This document shows, piece after piece, positions 1 through 8,113 of a DNA stretch of 25,530 nucleotides. This DNA is from Candidatus Zixiibacteriota bacterium (GTDB taxonomy: Bacteria > SM23-81 > DAOVCL01). The position numbers and the translations under genes are program-made. The notes beneath the pieces were generated by a model. That model was given only the letters and a program-made list of their open reading frames with translations. It was not told the origin of the DNA and made no database searches. The first letter of the stretch is position 1, and each line of letters opens with the position of its first letter. The DNA lies in the NCBI GenBank assembly GCA_030670005.1, contig DAOVCL010000005.1:1-25530 (forward strand), written 5' to 3'.

Positions 1-1
1 A

Positions 2-964
2 GGTGATAGGCCCCAGGTCTCCGGCCCGATAGTGACAGTAGGGACTTTTGATGGCCTCCACCTGGGACATCAGAGGGTTATAGGTGAGCTATTAAGAAGG
101 GCCAGCCTTAACCACCGTTCATCGGTGGTTGTCACCTTTCATCCCCATCCACAATGGGTGGTCAATCCATCTACCGCTCCCCTTGTTTTGACGACCAAGC
201 AGGAGAAGCTGAGGCTACTGGAGCAATTGGGGGTGGATCTCTGCTTGGTTGTTAACTTTACCCCTGGATTCAGTCGTTTAGGGCCAGAGGAGTTTATTAA
301 GAAGCTCTTGGTCGGTTTCCTACCGGCAAAGGAGGTGGTAGTGGGGCCAAGTCATGCCTTTGGCCAGGGGAGAATGGGAAGACTTGATTACCTTCAGAAG
401 ATGGGGAAAAAGCACGGGTTTGGGGTGAGGGTGGTGGAGAAGTCATGCTTTGCCGGTTCACCGATAAGCAGCACTAGGATCCGCCGCACGATTGCCCCAG
501 AGGGGGATTTTCCTCGCGCCCTGAATATGTTGGGTCATCCATATCCCCTCAACGGTCTGGTGATTGAGGGGGATGGAAGGGGAAGGAAACTCTCCTTCCC
601 CACCGCCAACCTCTCCCTCTATTTTAGGAAGCTTCTTCCCCCGGAGGGGGTCTACATAGTTAGAGCTCGGTTTAAGGGTAGGGAGAGGATAGGTTTGATG
701 AATTTAGGCCATAGGCCTACCTTTGGGGAAGGGGAAAGAAGGCTGGAGGTCTATCTCATAGGTGAGGATGAGAACCTATATGGATTTGAGATGGAGCTTG
801 AGGTATATCGCAGGATTAGGGAGGAGAGAACTTTCCCTCATCCAGATAACCTACTTGCCCAGGTGGCTAAGGACGAAGAAGAGACCCTGGCCTACTTTGG
901 GAAAACTATTGATAAGAAGATAAAGGAGGTTAGAATTGCCCTTGGAGAAGATAGAGAAGAGTAA
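2..964 (+). CDS. ribF: Bifunctional riboflavin kinase / FAD synthetase, 5' end cut by window
   Basis: This enzyme phosphorylates riboflavin to FMN and adenylylates FMN to FAD in the cytoplasm. The N-terminal nucleotidyltransferase half carries GTFDGLHLGH, the HxGH-type motif, and ISSTRIRR further on. The C-terminal kinase half carries GRGRKLSFPTANL and MNLGHRPTFGE. The reading frame is open to the left edge, and GDRPQVSGPIVTVGTFDG reads in frame from base 2. The family normally has about 10-20 residues before GTFDG, so the GTG at 32 is probably internal and the real start lies outside the window. The 3' end overlaps rpsO by 29 bp, as in many bacteria that keep ribF-rpsO-pnp together. Confidence 0.95.
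   Translation, partial: GDRPQVSGPIVTVGTFDGLHLGHQRVIGELLRRASLNHRSSVVVTFHPHPQWVVNPSTAPLVLTTKQEKLRLLEQLGVDLCLVVNFTPGFSRLGPEEFIKKLLVGFLPAKEVVVGPSHAFGQGRMGRLDYLQKMGKKHGFGVRVVEKSCFAGSPISSTRIRRTIAPEGDFPRALNMLGHPYPLNGLVIEGDGRGRKLSFPTANLSLYFRKLLPPEGVYIVRARFKGRERIGLMNLGHRPTFGEGERRLEVYLIGEDENLYGFEMELEVYRRIREERTFPHPDNLLAQVAKDEEETLAYFGKTIDKKIKEVRIALGEDREE
924..929 (+). promoter_or_regulatory. Shine-Dalgarno that fixes the rpsO TTG start inside ribF
   Basis: AAAGGAGGT lies six or so bases before the TTG at 936, inside the ribF coding sequence. It is the only strong site near the expected N-terminus of S15, so it supports a TTG start with a 29-bp gene overlap. Confidence 0.75.
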
Positions 965-1205
965 GCTGATCAAGAAGTTCGGCTTACATGTTACGGATAC
1001 GGGGTCAGCAGAGATTCAGGTCGCCCTTCTGACCACCAGGATAAATGGCCTGATTAAGCACTTTAGGCTGCATAAGAAGGATCATCACTCCCGTAGGGGG
1101 CTGTTGCAGATGGTGGGGAGAAGAAAGAGGCTGCTTACCTATCTGGAGAGGGAAAGTCCGGAGCGATACTCCGGCCTAGTAAAGAAGTTGAAGCTTCGCA
1201 AATAA
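936..1205 (+). CDS. rpsO: 30S ribosomal protein S15
   Basis: S15 is a primary 16S rRNA-binding protein of the small subunit. The product has 89 residues, the usual length. It contains the family core DTGSAEIQVALLTTRI, then HKKDHHSRRGLL and a basic C-terminus ending LKLRK. The TTG start at 936 has a strong ribosome binding site and gives the expected N-terminus (PLEKIEKSKLIKKFGLHVTD). It overlaps ribF by 29 bp and is followed 15 bp later by pnp. In E. coli the rpsO-pnp transcript is processed by RNases, but no such site can be claimed here. Confidence 0.97.
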   Translation: MPLEKIEKSKLIKKFGLHVTDTGSAEIQVALLTTRINGLIKHFRLHKKDHHSRRGLLQMVGRRKRLLTYLERESPERYSGLVKKLKLRK

Positions 1206-1220
1206 GTGGAGGTTTTCTAA

Positions 1221-3311
1221 ATGGTTTATAGAGTTGAAAGGGAATTGGGTGGAAGGAAGTTGATCATTGAATCGGGCCAAATGGCCAAACAGGCCAATGG
1301 CGCGGTGACGGTTAAATATGGAGATACTGTGATCTTGGCTACAGTTGTGGCCTCACAGGAGCCAGACTATGAGCGGGGGTTTCTTCCTCTCTTTGTAGAA
1401 TACAGGGAGAAGGCCTATGCTGCTGGTAAGATCCCCGGTGGATTCTTTAAAAGGGAGGGGAGGCCCAGGGAGAAGGAGACCTTGAGCGCAAGGTTGATTG
1501 ATCGTCCCCTGAGGTCTCTGTTTCCTCCAGACTTTCCCTATGAGATTCAGGTGGTGGTCACTGTCCTCTCCGCTGATCAGGAGAACGATGCTGACACATT
1601 AGGGATGATCGGTGGTTCGGCGGCAGTTACCCTCTCTGGCATACCTTTTCACGGCCCGGTGAGTGCCGTAAGGGTAGGAAGAATAGGGGGGGGATTTTGC
1701 TTGAACCCCACCTTTTCCCAACTGGAATCCTCCCAGCTCGATCTGGTGGTAGCAGGAACAAAGAGCGATATTATTATGATAGGGGGATCTGCCAGAGAGA
1801 TCTCTGAGAAGGATCTCTTTGATGGGATGAACTTTTCCCGCGAGGCCATTGGTCAGATCATAGAGATGCAGTCCGAACTGGCCCACCAGTGCGGCCAGCC
1901 TCAGAGGGAGTTTTCTCCTCCCCAGGTTGATAAAGACCTTTTGGTGGCCGTTGAGGAATTAGCGGCAAAAAAGCTGAGCCAGGCCAATACCATCCCCGGT
2001 AAGTTAGAGAGGGGGGAAGTATTGAACCGGATAATCAAGGATACCGTAGAGAGGTTAGCGGAAAGGTTTCCAGAGAAGGAGAGGGCGATAACCTCGGTGA
2101 TCTCGGATTTGGAGAAGAGAAATATGAGGCGGAGGATTATGGGGGAAAGATTGAGGATTGATGGACGAGGTCCAGACGATCTGAGGCCGATAAGCTGTGA
2201 AGTGGGGATTCTACCCCGCACCCATGGTTCGGCCCTCTTTACCAGAGGCGAGACCCAGAGCCTGGTGGTAACTACCCTGGGGTCAAAGATGGATGAACAG
2301 AAAATCGATGATCTGGAGGGTGAGTCCTGGAAGAGCTATATGCTCCATTACAACTTTCCTCCCTTCAGCGTGGGGGAGGTGAAGCCCATAAGGGGGCCGG
2401 GACGAAGGGAGATCGGCCATGGCGCCCTGGCAGAGAGGACCATTCAGCCTCTCATCCCCACGGATGAGGTTTTTCCTTACACCATAAGGATAGTCTCGGA
2501 TATCTTAGAGTCCAATGGCTCATCGTCAATGGCTACCGTCTGTGGAGGTAGCCTCTCCCTGATGGATGCGGGTGTTCCCATAAAAACAGGTATCTCCGGG
2601 GTGGCTATGGGATTGGTGAAGGAAGGGAAGGATTGGGTTGTCCTCACCGATATCTTAGGAGCAGAGGACCATTTGGGGGATATGGACTTTAAGGTGGCGG
2701 GGACCAGAGAGGGGATAACGGGGTTTCAGATGGATCTGAAGATGGAGGGGGTCGATTCCTCGATCCTCTGGGAGGCCTTGAAAAAATCTAAGTTGGCCCG
2801 GCTAAAGATCCTGGATATTATGAATCAGACCATCCCCCGACCCCGTTCCCAACTTTCCTCCTATGCCCCCAGGATAACCAGCTTTAAGGTTCCCCAGGAG
2901 AAGATAGGGGCGATAATCGGCCCTGGGGGGAAGATGATTCGGAAGATCATTGAGGAGACCCAGGCCAAGATCGATATAGAGGATGATGGCACAGTTACCA
3001 TTGCTGCCACCGATCAAGCCTCTGGACAGAAGGCTAAGGAGCTAATCGATCTTATCATCCAAGAGCCTGAGGTTGGTAAATCTTATCAGGGAACAGTGAA
3101 AAGAGTTGTGGACTTTGGGGCCTTTGTGGAGATATTGCCTCAACAGGAGGGACTCCTGCACATCTCGGAGATCGACCACAAGAGGATAGGTCGGGTCGAG
3201 GATGTCCTCAAGGTAGGAGATAAGGTTATGGTGAAGGTGACCGGGATTGATCCGCAGGGCAAGATCAGGCTGAGCCGGAAGGCCCTTCTTCCCCGGGAGA
3301 AAGGAAGGTAG
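1221..3311 (+). CDS. pnp: Polyribonucleotide nucleotidyltransferase (PNPase)
   Basis: PNPase degrades RNA 3' to 5' with phosphate and is a core RNA-decay enzyme. The product has 696 residues, normal for the family. It has two RNase PH-like domains (about 1-220 and 310-550) with an all-helical linker, a KH domain with the loop GAIIGPGGK, and an S1 domain beginning VGKSYQGTVKRVVDFGAFVE near the C-terminus. The ATG at 1221 follows a GGAGG at 1208-1212. It lies between rpsO and an M16 protease gene, only 6 bp from the latter, so it is likely in the same transcript. Full length and intact. Confidence 0.98.
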   Translation: MVYRVERELGGRKLIIESGQMAKQANGAVTVKYGDTVILATVVASQEPDYERGFLPLFVEYREKAYAAGKIPGGFFKREGRPREKETLSARLIDRPLRSLFPPDFPYEIQVVVTVLSADQENDADTLGMIGGSAAVTLSGIPFHGPVSAVRVGRIGGGFCLNPTFSQLESSQLDLVVAGTKSDIIMIGGSAREISEKDLFDGMNFSREAIGQIIEMQSELAHQCGQPQREFSPPQVDKDLLVAVEELAAKKLSQANTIPGKLERGEVLNRIIKDTVERLAERFPEKERAITSVISDLEKRNMRRRIMGERLRIDGRGPDDLRPISCEVGILPRTHGSALFTRGETQSLVVTTLGSKMDEQKIDDLEGESWKSYMLHYNFPPFSVGEVKPIRGPGRREIGHGALAERTIQPLIPTDEVFPYTIRIVSDILESNGSSSMATVCGGSLSLMDAGVPIKTGISGVAMGLVKEGKDWVVLTDILGAEDHLGDMDFKVAGTREGITGFQMDLKMEGVDSSILWEALKKSKLARLKILDIMNQTIPRPRSQLSSYAPRITSFKVPQEKIGAIIGPGGKMIRKIIEETQAKIDIEDDGTVTIAATDQASGQKAKELIDLIIQEPEVGKSYQGTVKRVVDFGAFVEILPQQEGLLHISEIDHKRIGRVEDVLKVGDKVMVKVTGIDPQGKIRLSRKALLPREKGR

Positions 3312-3317
3312 ACCAAG

Positions 3318-4568
3318 GTGCGCAAGTCTCTCCTCCCCAACGGCATCAGGGTGCTCAGCCAGAGAATCCCCTGGGTAAGATCTATCTCCCTGGGGGTCTG
3401 GGTAGATGTTGGCTCCCGGGATGATCCACCCAAGCAGGCAGGTATCTCCCATTTCATAGAGCATATGCTCTTCAAGGGGACGAAGAGGAGATCTGATGAG
3501 GAGATCGCCAAATCATTGGAGTCGGTGGGGGGGCAGTTAAACGCCTTTACCTCTCGGGAAAACACCTGTTATCTGGCCAAGGTCTTAGACGAGAATCTAA
3601 AGTTGGCCTTAGATGTCCTCTCGGACCTCATCCAAAATTCCATTTTTGCTCTGGATCATATCGAAAAGGAGAGGGAGGTCGTTCTTGAGGAGATTAAGGA
3701 TATGGAGGATTATCCCAGTGAGCTGGTGGTGGACAATTTCATCAAGCTTCTCTGGAACGGACACCCTATGGGGAAGTTTATCCTGGGAAGTAGCGAGACC
3801 GTCTCCTCCCTAACCAGAAAAGATTTAATAGAATTTATGGATGAGAACTACATTCCTGGTAAGCTAGTTGTGGTTGCTGCTGGCAACCTTAGGCATGAGG
3901 ATCTTCTTTCTTTGGTGGAGGAGTCATTCCACCTTTCCGCCTCTCCCCTTCCCCCGCGCGGAGATCCTCCCACTTTCCCGTCCAAGAGACTTGAGGTAAC
4001 CGAGAGGGATACTTCCTTGACCCATATGGTGTTAGGAATCCCTGCCTTTCCCTTCTCTGACCCGCGTAGATACCCACTTCTCTTTTTGAATAATATCTTA
4101 GGTGATGGGATGGGCTCTCGCCTCTTCCAGACGGTAAGGCAGAAGAACGGCTTGGCCTATAGCATCTACTCCTTCTTGGACTTCTTCCGTGATACAGGTA
4201 TCTTCGGAATATATCTGGGGGCAAACCATCAGAAGGCCAAGGAGGCCTTGAAGCTTGTTCTCTCCGAACTGGAAGGGGTCTCCTCCAAGGGGATAACCGA
4301 CAAGGAATTTGCCTATGCCAAGTCGAGGTTAAAGGGGGCTTTGGTCTTCTCGCAGGAGAGCACTATCGCCAGGATGGAAAGGTTGGCCCAATTGGAGTTC
4401 TTCTTAGGGAGGTATCTCTCCTTGAGCAGAACCCTGAAGGAGATCGATGAGGTGGATAAAGATGAGGTATCTTCTCTGGCCAGAGAATATCTCACTCCCT
4501 CAAGGTTTTCTCTCTCCGTGCTTGGGCCAGATAGCTCTGGAGGGGAATGGGAGAAAGATCTTCTATGA
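3318..4568 (+). CDS. M16 family zinc metalloprotease (processing-peptidase-like)
   Basis: This is a predicted zinc endopeptidase of the M16 family (mitochondrial processing peptidase beta / PqqL / YmxG type). The inverted zinc motif HFIEH is at H45-E48-H49, and the distal zinc ligand is probably E125 in VVLEEI, about 76 residues later, as the family requires. The C-terminal half is the inactive M16 repeat, with GDGMGSRLFQTVRQKNGLAYSIYS. At 416 residues it is one two-domain unit, the common bacterial size. The GTG start at 3318 has a poor ribosome binding site and lies 6 bp after pnp, suggesting translational coupling. The pnp-M16 order is also seen in Bacillus-type genomes. No signal peptide is visible, so it is probably cytoplasmic. 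Confidence 0.93.
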   Translation: MRKSLLPNGIRVLSQRIPWVRSISLGVWVDVGSRDDPPKQAGISHFIEHMLFKGTKRRSDEEIAKSLESVGGQLNAFTSRENTCYLAKVLDENLKLALDVLSDLIQNSIFALDHIEKEREVVLEEIKDMEDYPSELVVDNFIKLLWNGHPMGKFILGSSETVSSLTRKDLIEFMDENYIPGKLVVVAAGNLRHEDLLSLVEESFHLSASPLPPRGDPPTFPSKRLEVTERDTSLTHMVLGIPAFPFSDPRRYPLLFLNNILGDGMGSRLFQTVRQKNGLAYSIYSFLDFFRDTGIFGIYLGANHQKAKEALKLVLSELEGVSSKGITDKEFAYAKSRLKGALVFSQESTIARMERLAQLEFFLGRYLSLSRTLKEIDEVDKDEVSSLAREYLTPSRFSLSVLGPDSSGGEWEKDLL

Positions 4569-5209
4569 AAGAGCAAGAAGCCAAGACCTCAGAGATTGAA
4601 GCCCATTACCGGAAGGGCATAAAACTGTTCCAGGAAGGCAAATATAAGGGGGCCATAGTCGAATATAAAAGGGTTTTGGCAATTGCCCCCCAGCACATCA
4701 AGGCCAGGAACAACTTAGGGATTGTCTACGACAGGGAGGGAAACTTCGAAAGGGCAGTGGAGGAGTTCAAGCTTGTTATTCAAATGGCGCCCGGTTGTGT
4801 GGAGGCATACTGTAATCTGGGTGCCACCTATGCGGAGAGGGGTTTCTTCGATGAGGCCATTGCAGAGTTGAAAAGGGCTATGAAGATCGATCCCAAGAAC
4901 GGGGAGCTACATTTCAACTTAGGGGCGGTCTACTTCAAAAAGGGGCTATATTCACAAGCCGTGCCCGAGTTGGAAAAGGCCATCTTCTTCTCTCCGGACC
5001 ATTCCGAGGGCCAGTTCTATCTGGCCAAGTCCTATTATATGACCGATATGCAGGAGAAGGCCATTGAGACCTATGAGAAGCTCTTAAGGAACTATCCAAA
5101 TTATCGGAGAGGATACTGGTATCTTGGCATCCTCTACAGCAGGGCGAATATGGAGGAGAAGGCAAAGGAGATGTTCAGGAAGGCCAACCAAGAAGAAGGG
5201 GGAGACTAA
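4565..5209 (+). CDS. Tetratricopeptide repeat protein
   Basis: This is a soluble scaffold protein made almost entirely of six 34-residue TPR units, beginning at AHYRKGIKLFQ, ARNNLGIVYDR, AYCNLGATYAE, LHFNLGAVYFK, GQFYLAKSYYM and GYWYLGILYSR. There is no signal peptide or membrane segment. I place the start at ATG 4565, which overlaps the protease stop as ATGA and follows GGGAG about 11 bp upstream. An in-frame ATG at 4547 would add six residues, but its GGAGGGG lies only one base away, too close to work. Tight coupling to the M16 gene and to the next small gene suggests a joint role, but the partner is unknown. Confidence 0.88.
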   Translation: MKEQEAKTSEIEAHYRKGIKLFQEGKYKGAIVEYKRVLAIAPQHIKARNNLGIVYDREGNFERAVEEFKLVIQMAPGCVEAYCNLGATYAERGFFDEAIAELKRAMKIDPKNGELHFNLGAVYFKKGLYSQAVPELEKAIFFSPDHSEGQFYLAKSYYMTDMQEKAIETYEKLLRNYPNYRRGYWYLGILYSRANMEEKAKEMFRKANQEEGGD

Positions 5210-5212
5210 TAT

Positions 5213-5506
5213 ATGGGGGATATTGATCTTTTGTTGGAGGCCCACAGGAGATTAACCTCCAAGTTGGAGAAGAGCTCTTTCCTGGAGGTAGTGGCCTCAC
5301 TTAAGGGGAAGGATAAGGCACTGCAGAAGAGGGGAGAGAATCTAAAGAAGAGGTTTTTGTCGCTTACCAATGCCATCAAGGAAAAGCAGAGAAAGGGATC
5401 AACCAGATTCAAGCGGGAGCTCTCCCGGATGACCAAATTTGAGGTCGATTGCGACGAATTCCTTGCCCAGGCCAACCAGTTTTTGAGGAATTTCCGTCGG
5501 GGGTAG
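5213..5506 (+). CDS. Small charged helical protein, unrecognised
   Basis: The product has 97 residues and I do not recognise a family. It is rich in Lys, Arg and Glu with heptad-like leucines (LLLEAHRRLTSKLEK, then LKKRFLSLTNAIKEKQRK), so it is probably helical and perhaps coiled-coil. It ends in a basic LRNFRRG. A GGGGGAG site precedes the ATG, and the gene starts 3 bp after the TPR gene. This makes it the last gene of the transcript, before the hairpin at 5523. Spacing and ribosome binding site support a real gene. It may be a partner of the TPR protein, which is inference from position only. Confidence 0.75.
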   Translation: MGDIDLLLEAHRRLTSKLEKSSFLEVVASLKGKDKALQKRGENLKKRFLSLTNAIKEKQRKGSTRFKRELSRMTKFEVDCDEFLAQANQFLRNFRRG

Positions 5507-5522
5507 TCTATTTCCCTGGGGC

Positions 5523-5558
5523 GATGGTCGTCGGATAAACCGCCGACCATCTATTTTT
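5523..5558 (+). terminator. Rho-independent terminator-like hairpin
   Basis: A 12-bp stem pairs GATGGTCGTCGG (5523-5534) with CCGCCGACCATC (5540-5551), with one mismatch. The loop is ATAAA, and the run TATTTTT follows. It closes the ribF-to-5506 gene run. The T-run ends on the base before the ATG of the next gene, which leaves no room for a normal leader on that gene. Confidence 0.75.
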
Positions 5559-6128
5559 ATGGCAAAGCTCAATCGGGATTTCTACTCTGCCCCTACCTTG
5601 ATCCTGGCCAGGGAAATCCTGGGGAAACACCTTGTCCATCACGCGGGGGATGGAATTCTCTCTGGCAAGATCGTAGAGACGGAGGCCTATATCGGCCTTG
5701 ATGACCAGGCCTCCCATGCCAGATTCGGTTATACCCCCAGAAATAGGTTGATGTTTGGCCCACCCGGTTACGCTTACATCTACTTCATCTATGGAATGTA
5801 TCACTGTCTCAATGTGGTCACCGAGCCACCAGGGGTCCCTGCTGCCCTGCTTATCAGGGCCTTAGAGCCTGAGGATGGTTTAGAGACTATGCTCAGGAGA
5901 AGGGGCCGGGAGAAAGATCTGACCAATGGACCAGCCAGGCTCTGTATGGCCTTAGGGATAGATAGTTCCCTAAACGGGATAGATTTCTGTGGGGATAAGC
6001 TTTATATAGAAGACAGGGGAAGGGGGGTGGGGGAGATTGGCTCCTCCCCTCGGGTAGGGGTAAGTGGGGGAAAGGATAAAAATTGGAGGTTCTATATTAA
6101 GGGGAACAAGTATGTATCCAGGAGTTAA
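5559..6128 (+). CDS. mpg: 3-methyladenine DNA glycosylase (AAG/MPG family)
   Basis: This base-excision repair enzyme removes alkylated purines. The product has 189 residues, normal for bacterial AAG. The N-terminus (LNRDFYSAPTLILAREILGKHLV) fits the family. The catalytic Glu lies in VETEAYIG, followed by ASHARFGYTPRN, MFGPPGYAYIYFIYGMYHC and LNVVTE, then LTNGPARLCMALGID and a final WRFYIKGNKYVS. The ATG at 5559 gives the expected N-terminus but has no Shine-Dalgarno; a terminator-like hairpin sits right before it. It may be read by leakage through the hairpin or from a leaderless transcript. Confidence 0.94.
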   Translation: MAKLNRDFYSAPTLILAREILGKHLVHHAGDGILSGKIVETEAYIGLDDQASHARFGYTPRNRLMFGPPGYAYIYFIYGMYHCLNVVTEPPGVPAALLIRALEPEDGLETMLRRRGREKDLTNGPARLCMALGIDSSLNGIDFCGDKLYIEDRGRGVGEIGSSPRVGVSGGKDKNWRFYIKGNKYVSRS

Positions 6129-6181
6129 GGCCAGGCATAGAACCCGCCTATCAATAGATAATGAGATGAAGTTTAATTGAG

Positions 6182-6280
6182 GGAGGGGTCATATCTTTAC
6201 TTTTGACTTTCCAATGTCTTATATAAGCATTAACCAGCCTTTCACTCGCAAAAATCAAGAATAAAGATGTGACCCCCTCC
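6182..6280. repeat. 99-bp MITE-like inverted-repeat element
   Basis: The left arm 6182-6206 begins GGAGGGGTCATATCTTT. The right arm 6255-6280 ends AAAGATGTGACCCCCTCC. The arms pair over about 26 positions with three substitutions and one gap, and two of the three substitutions keep a G-U pair in RNA. A 48-bp centre separates them. Ends of the type GGGGTCA...ATCTTT resemble the palindromic flanks of IS200-like (REP-associated tyrosine transposase) elements. No transposase and no clear target duplication are present, so it is probably a non-autonomous remnant. Confidence 0.6.
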
Positions 6281-6304
6281 ATATGTGCAGCGGAGCGGTC
6301 CGAG

Positions 6305-6387
6305 TCCCGATGCCTATCGGGAAGGGTCGGTGAGACCCTATGGGAAAACTTTGCGGGCGAAGCGAGCTTAGTTCCATGAATATGGAA
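6305..6387. repeat. Run of small hairpins (REP-like or structured RNA)
   Basis: TCCCGAT-GCCT-ATCGGGA (6305-6322) abuts AGGGTC-GGTGA-GACCCT (6323-6339). Next come a weaker CTTTG-CGGG-CGAAG and then TTCCAT-GAAT-ATGGAA (6372-6387). Each is a simple short-loop hairpin. Such palindromes are typical of dispersed extragenic repeats, but the tight order could also fold as an RNA. No promoter or terminator that would define an RNA gene is evident. Confidence 0.5.
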
Positions 6388-6653
6388 AGACGAAAAACGA
6401 GAGCCAAAAGCCGAAAGAAGAAAATACAAAAGTTGAGTGCTGACGGCTGATAGCTGAATAGTCACTACGGATAACCACTGAATCGTTCAGAGTGTAGTTC
6501 TCTTTCTATTTTCCAATTTCTTCATTCAAAACGGAAAGGAAAGAGGCAGCCTGAAAAACTTTGCCCAAAAAACAAGATCTTGAAAAGAAGCAGTTACATC
6601 TTCCGGAGGGAGGTAAAAGAGGAGAAACTGTAACCCTTTGATCTATTCCACCA

Positions 6654-8009
6654 ATGGCTAACAAGTCAAAGTCAATATATGTCTGCCAGAGTTGCGGCTT
6701 CAAGTCCCCGAAGTGGCTGGGGAGATGCCCGGACTGTGGAGGATGGAGCACCTTTGCTGAGGAGAAGTTGGCTCCTCTCCAGAAGGTAAGAAGAGCGGTC
6801 AACCTGGAGCCGAAATCTCTCTCCCAGATTGAGGTGAGGGAGGAGGGGAGGTTGAAGAGCGGTCTGGGGGAATTTGATCGGGTGTTGGGAGGAGGCGTAG
6901 TCCAAGGATCCTTAGTTTTGGTGGCTGGTGATCCGGGGATTGGCAAGTCCACCCTTATGCTCCAGGTGGCTGAAAAGTTGAGCAGAGGCTACGGCAGGGT
7001 GCTTTATCTGAGTGGGGAGGAGTCCCTCTATCAGCTTAAGCTAAGGGCAGATAGATTGAAGGTAGGCTCACCTTCCCTCTATCTCCTGGCTGAATCAGAG
7101 ATAGAGGCCGTCTTGGATAGCCTCAAAGAGCCCTATCCGAGCCTCTTGGTAATAGACTCCATCCAGGCCATAGCATCTCATTCCCTGGGCAGCCTACCCG
7201 GAACAGTGGGTCAGGTGAGGGAGTGTGCCTCCCTCCTTCTCTCCTTTGCCAAAGGGAGAGGGGTGCCGGTATTTCTTATAGGCCATGTGACCAAACAGGG
7301 GGCCATAGCCGGCCCCAAAATCTTGGAGCATATGGTAGATACGGTCCTCTATTTTGAGGGGGAGAGACATCACTCATTTCGTATCTTGCGGGCGGTAAAG
7401 AATCGCTTCGGCTCCACCAATGAGGTGGGGGTATTTCAGATGGCCGAGGAGGGGTTAGAGGAGGTCTCAAACCCCTCACAGCTCTTCCTTACCCGCAGGA
7501 GAGAAGGGGTATCTGGGGTTGCTGTGGTCTCCAGCATGGAGGGGACAAGGCCTCTCTTGGTAGAGATGCAGGCTTTGGTGAGCCCGGCCTATTATGGCCT
7601 TCCTCAGAGGGTTGCAACTGGATTTGACCATAAGAGGCTCTCTCTCCTTTTGGCCATCCTGGAAAAGAGAGAGGGAATGAAGTTGGGGATGAAGGATGTC
7701 TTCCTCAATGTGGTTGGTGGGGTTAAGCTAAATGAGCCAGCGGCAGATCTGGGAGCCGCAGTCTGCGTGGCCTCAAGCTATCGGGATACCTCTTTAATTT
7801 CTGATACCGTGATGGTGGGGGAGGTCGGCTTGGGTGGAGAGGTGAGAGGGGTTGGTTATGTGGAGAAGAGGATTAGGGAGGCACAAAAGCTTGGCTTCCG
7901 CAGATGCGTCATCCCTCAAGCCAACTTAAAGGACTCCAAGAAAATCCCGGGGATAGAGGTTATGGGGGTCGACAGGCTGAGAGAGGCATTGGATCTGCTT
8001 TTGAAATAA
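6654..8009 (+). CDS. radA: DNA repair protein RadA
   Basis: RadA is a RecA-like ATPase that drives branch migration in recombinational repair. It has 451 residues, the usual length. An N-terminal four-cysteine zinc finger has C11-x2-C14 and C25-x2-C28. Walker A GDPGIGKST is at about 92-100, Walker B LLVIDSI at about 164-170, and the RadA signature KNRFG at about 249-253. The C-terminal Lon-like domain has LNVVGGVKLNEPAADLG. The ATG at 6654 gives the standard N-terminus, but no ribosome binding site is visible close upstream. The gene follows a 525-bp repeat-bearing gap, so it probably has its own promoter there. Confidence 0.97.
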   Translation: MANKSKSIYVCQSCGFKSPKWLGRCPDCGGWSTFAEEKLAPLQKVRRAVNLEPKSLSQIEVREEGRLKSGLGEFDRVLGGGVVQGSLVLVAGDPGIGKSTLMLQVAEKLSRGYGRVLYLSGEESLYQLKLRADRLKVGSPSLYLLAESEIEAVLDSLKEPYPSLLVIDSIQAIASHSLGSLPGTVGQVRECASLLLSFAKGRGVPVFLIGHVTKQGAIAGPKILEHMVDTVLYFEGERHHSFRILRAVKNRFGSTNEVGVFQMAEEGLEEVSNPSQLFLTRRREGVSGVAVVSSMEGTRPLLVEMQALVSPAYYGLPQRVATGFDHKRLSLLLAILEKREGMKLGMKDVFLNVVGGVKLNEPAADLGAAVCVASSYRDTSLISDTVMVGEVGLGGEVRGVGYVEKRIREAQKLGFRRCVIPQANLKDSKKIPGIEVMGVDRLREALDLLLK

Positions 8010-8020
8010 GAATTTCCATT

Positions 8021-8057
8021 TTTAGACAGGATGGACATGATAAACAGAAAAAAATCC
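8021..8057 (+). repeat. Dispersed TTAGACAGGAT-type repeat, copy 1
   Basis: TTTAGACAGGATGGACATGATAA and the following A-rich run resemble 25344-25374, which reads TTAGACAGGATGATCAGGAT then AAATAAAAATC. Degenerate ACAGGAT words of this kind are common non-coding repeats in environmental bacterial genomes. Here the repeat lies just after the radA stop, at the left edge of the nucleotidyltransferase cassette. Confidence 0.55.
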
Positions 8058-8113
8058 ACATTATTTATGGCTTAAATACCGAAAATCACTGAAACAATAA
8101 GAGCGAGGAATGG

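Larger units (their letters stand above)
6129..6653. other. 525-bp intergenic stretch with repeats and hairpins, no gene
   Basis: I see no convincing coding region on either strand between the glycosylase and radA. Open frames here lack a plausible start or family features. The stretch holds a 99-bp inverted-repeat element (6182-6280), a run of small hairpins (6305-6387) and a short imperfect heptamer array GCTGANN (6439-6459). The remainder is purine-rich sequence leading to radA. A GGAGGGAGG at 6604-6612 is too far from the radA ATG to serve it. Confidence 0.7.

Noticed and set aside
6439..6459. Three imperfect heptamers GCTGANN as a tandem array
   Set aside because: Only three units with two variable bases each. 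It is too short to call a repeat array, and I list it only as part of the intergenic stretch.
6151..6465. Open frame of 104 codons on the - strand in the mpg-radA gap
   Set aside because: It crosses the inverted-repeat element and hairpin run, has no family features and no good ribosome binding site. It is best explained as repeat sequence.
6624..6640. Possible inverted third copy of the GTTACAG repeat before radA
   Set aside because: Only about ten bases match the copy before yajC, which could be chance.
6129..6653. CRISPR array or tRNA in the long intergenic stretch
   Set aside because: No regularly spaced repeat units are present, and no cloverleaf with a T-arm GTTCGA-type word is visible.
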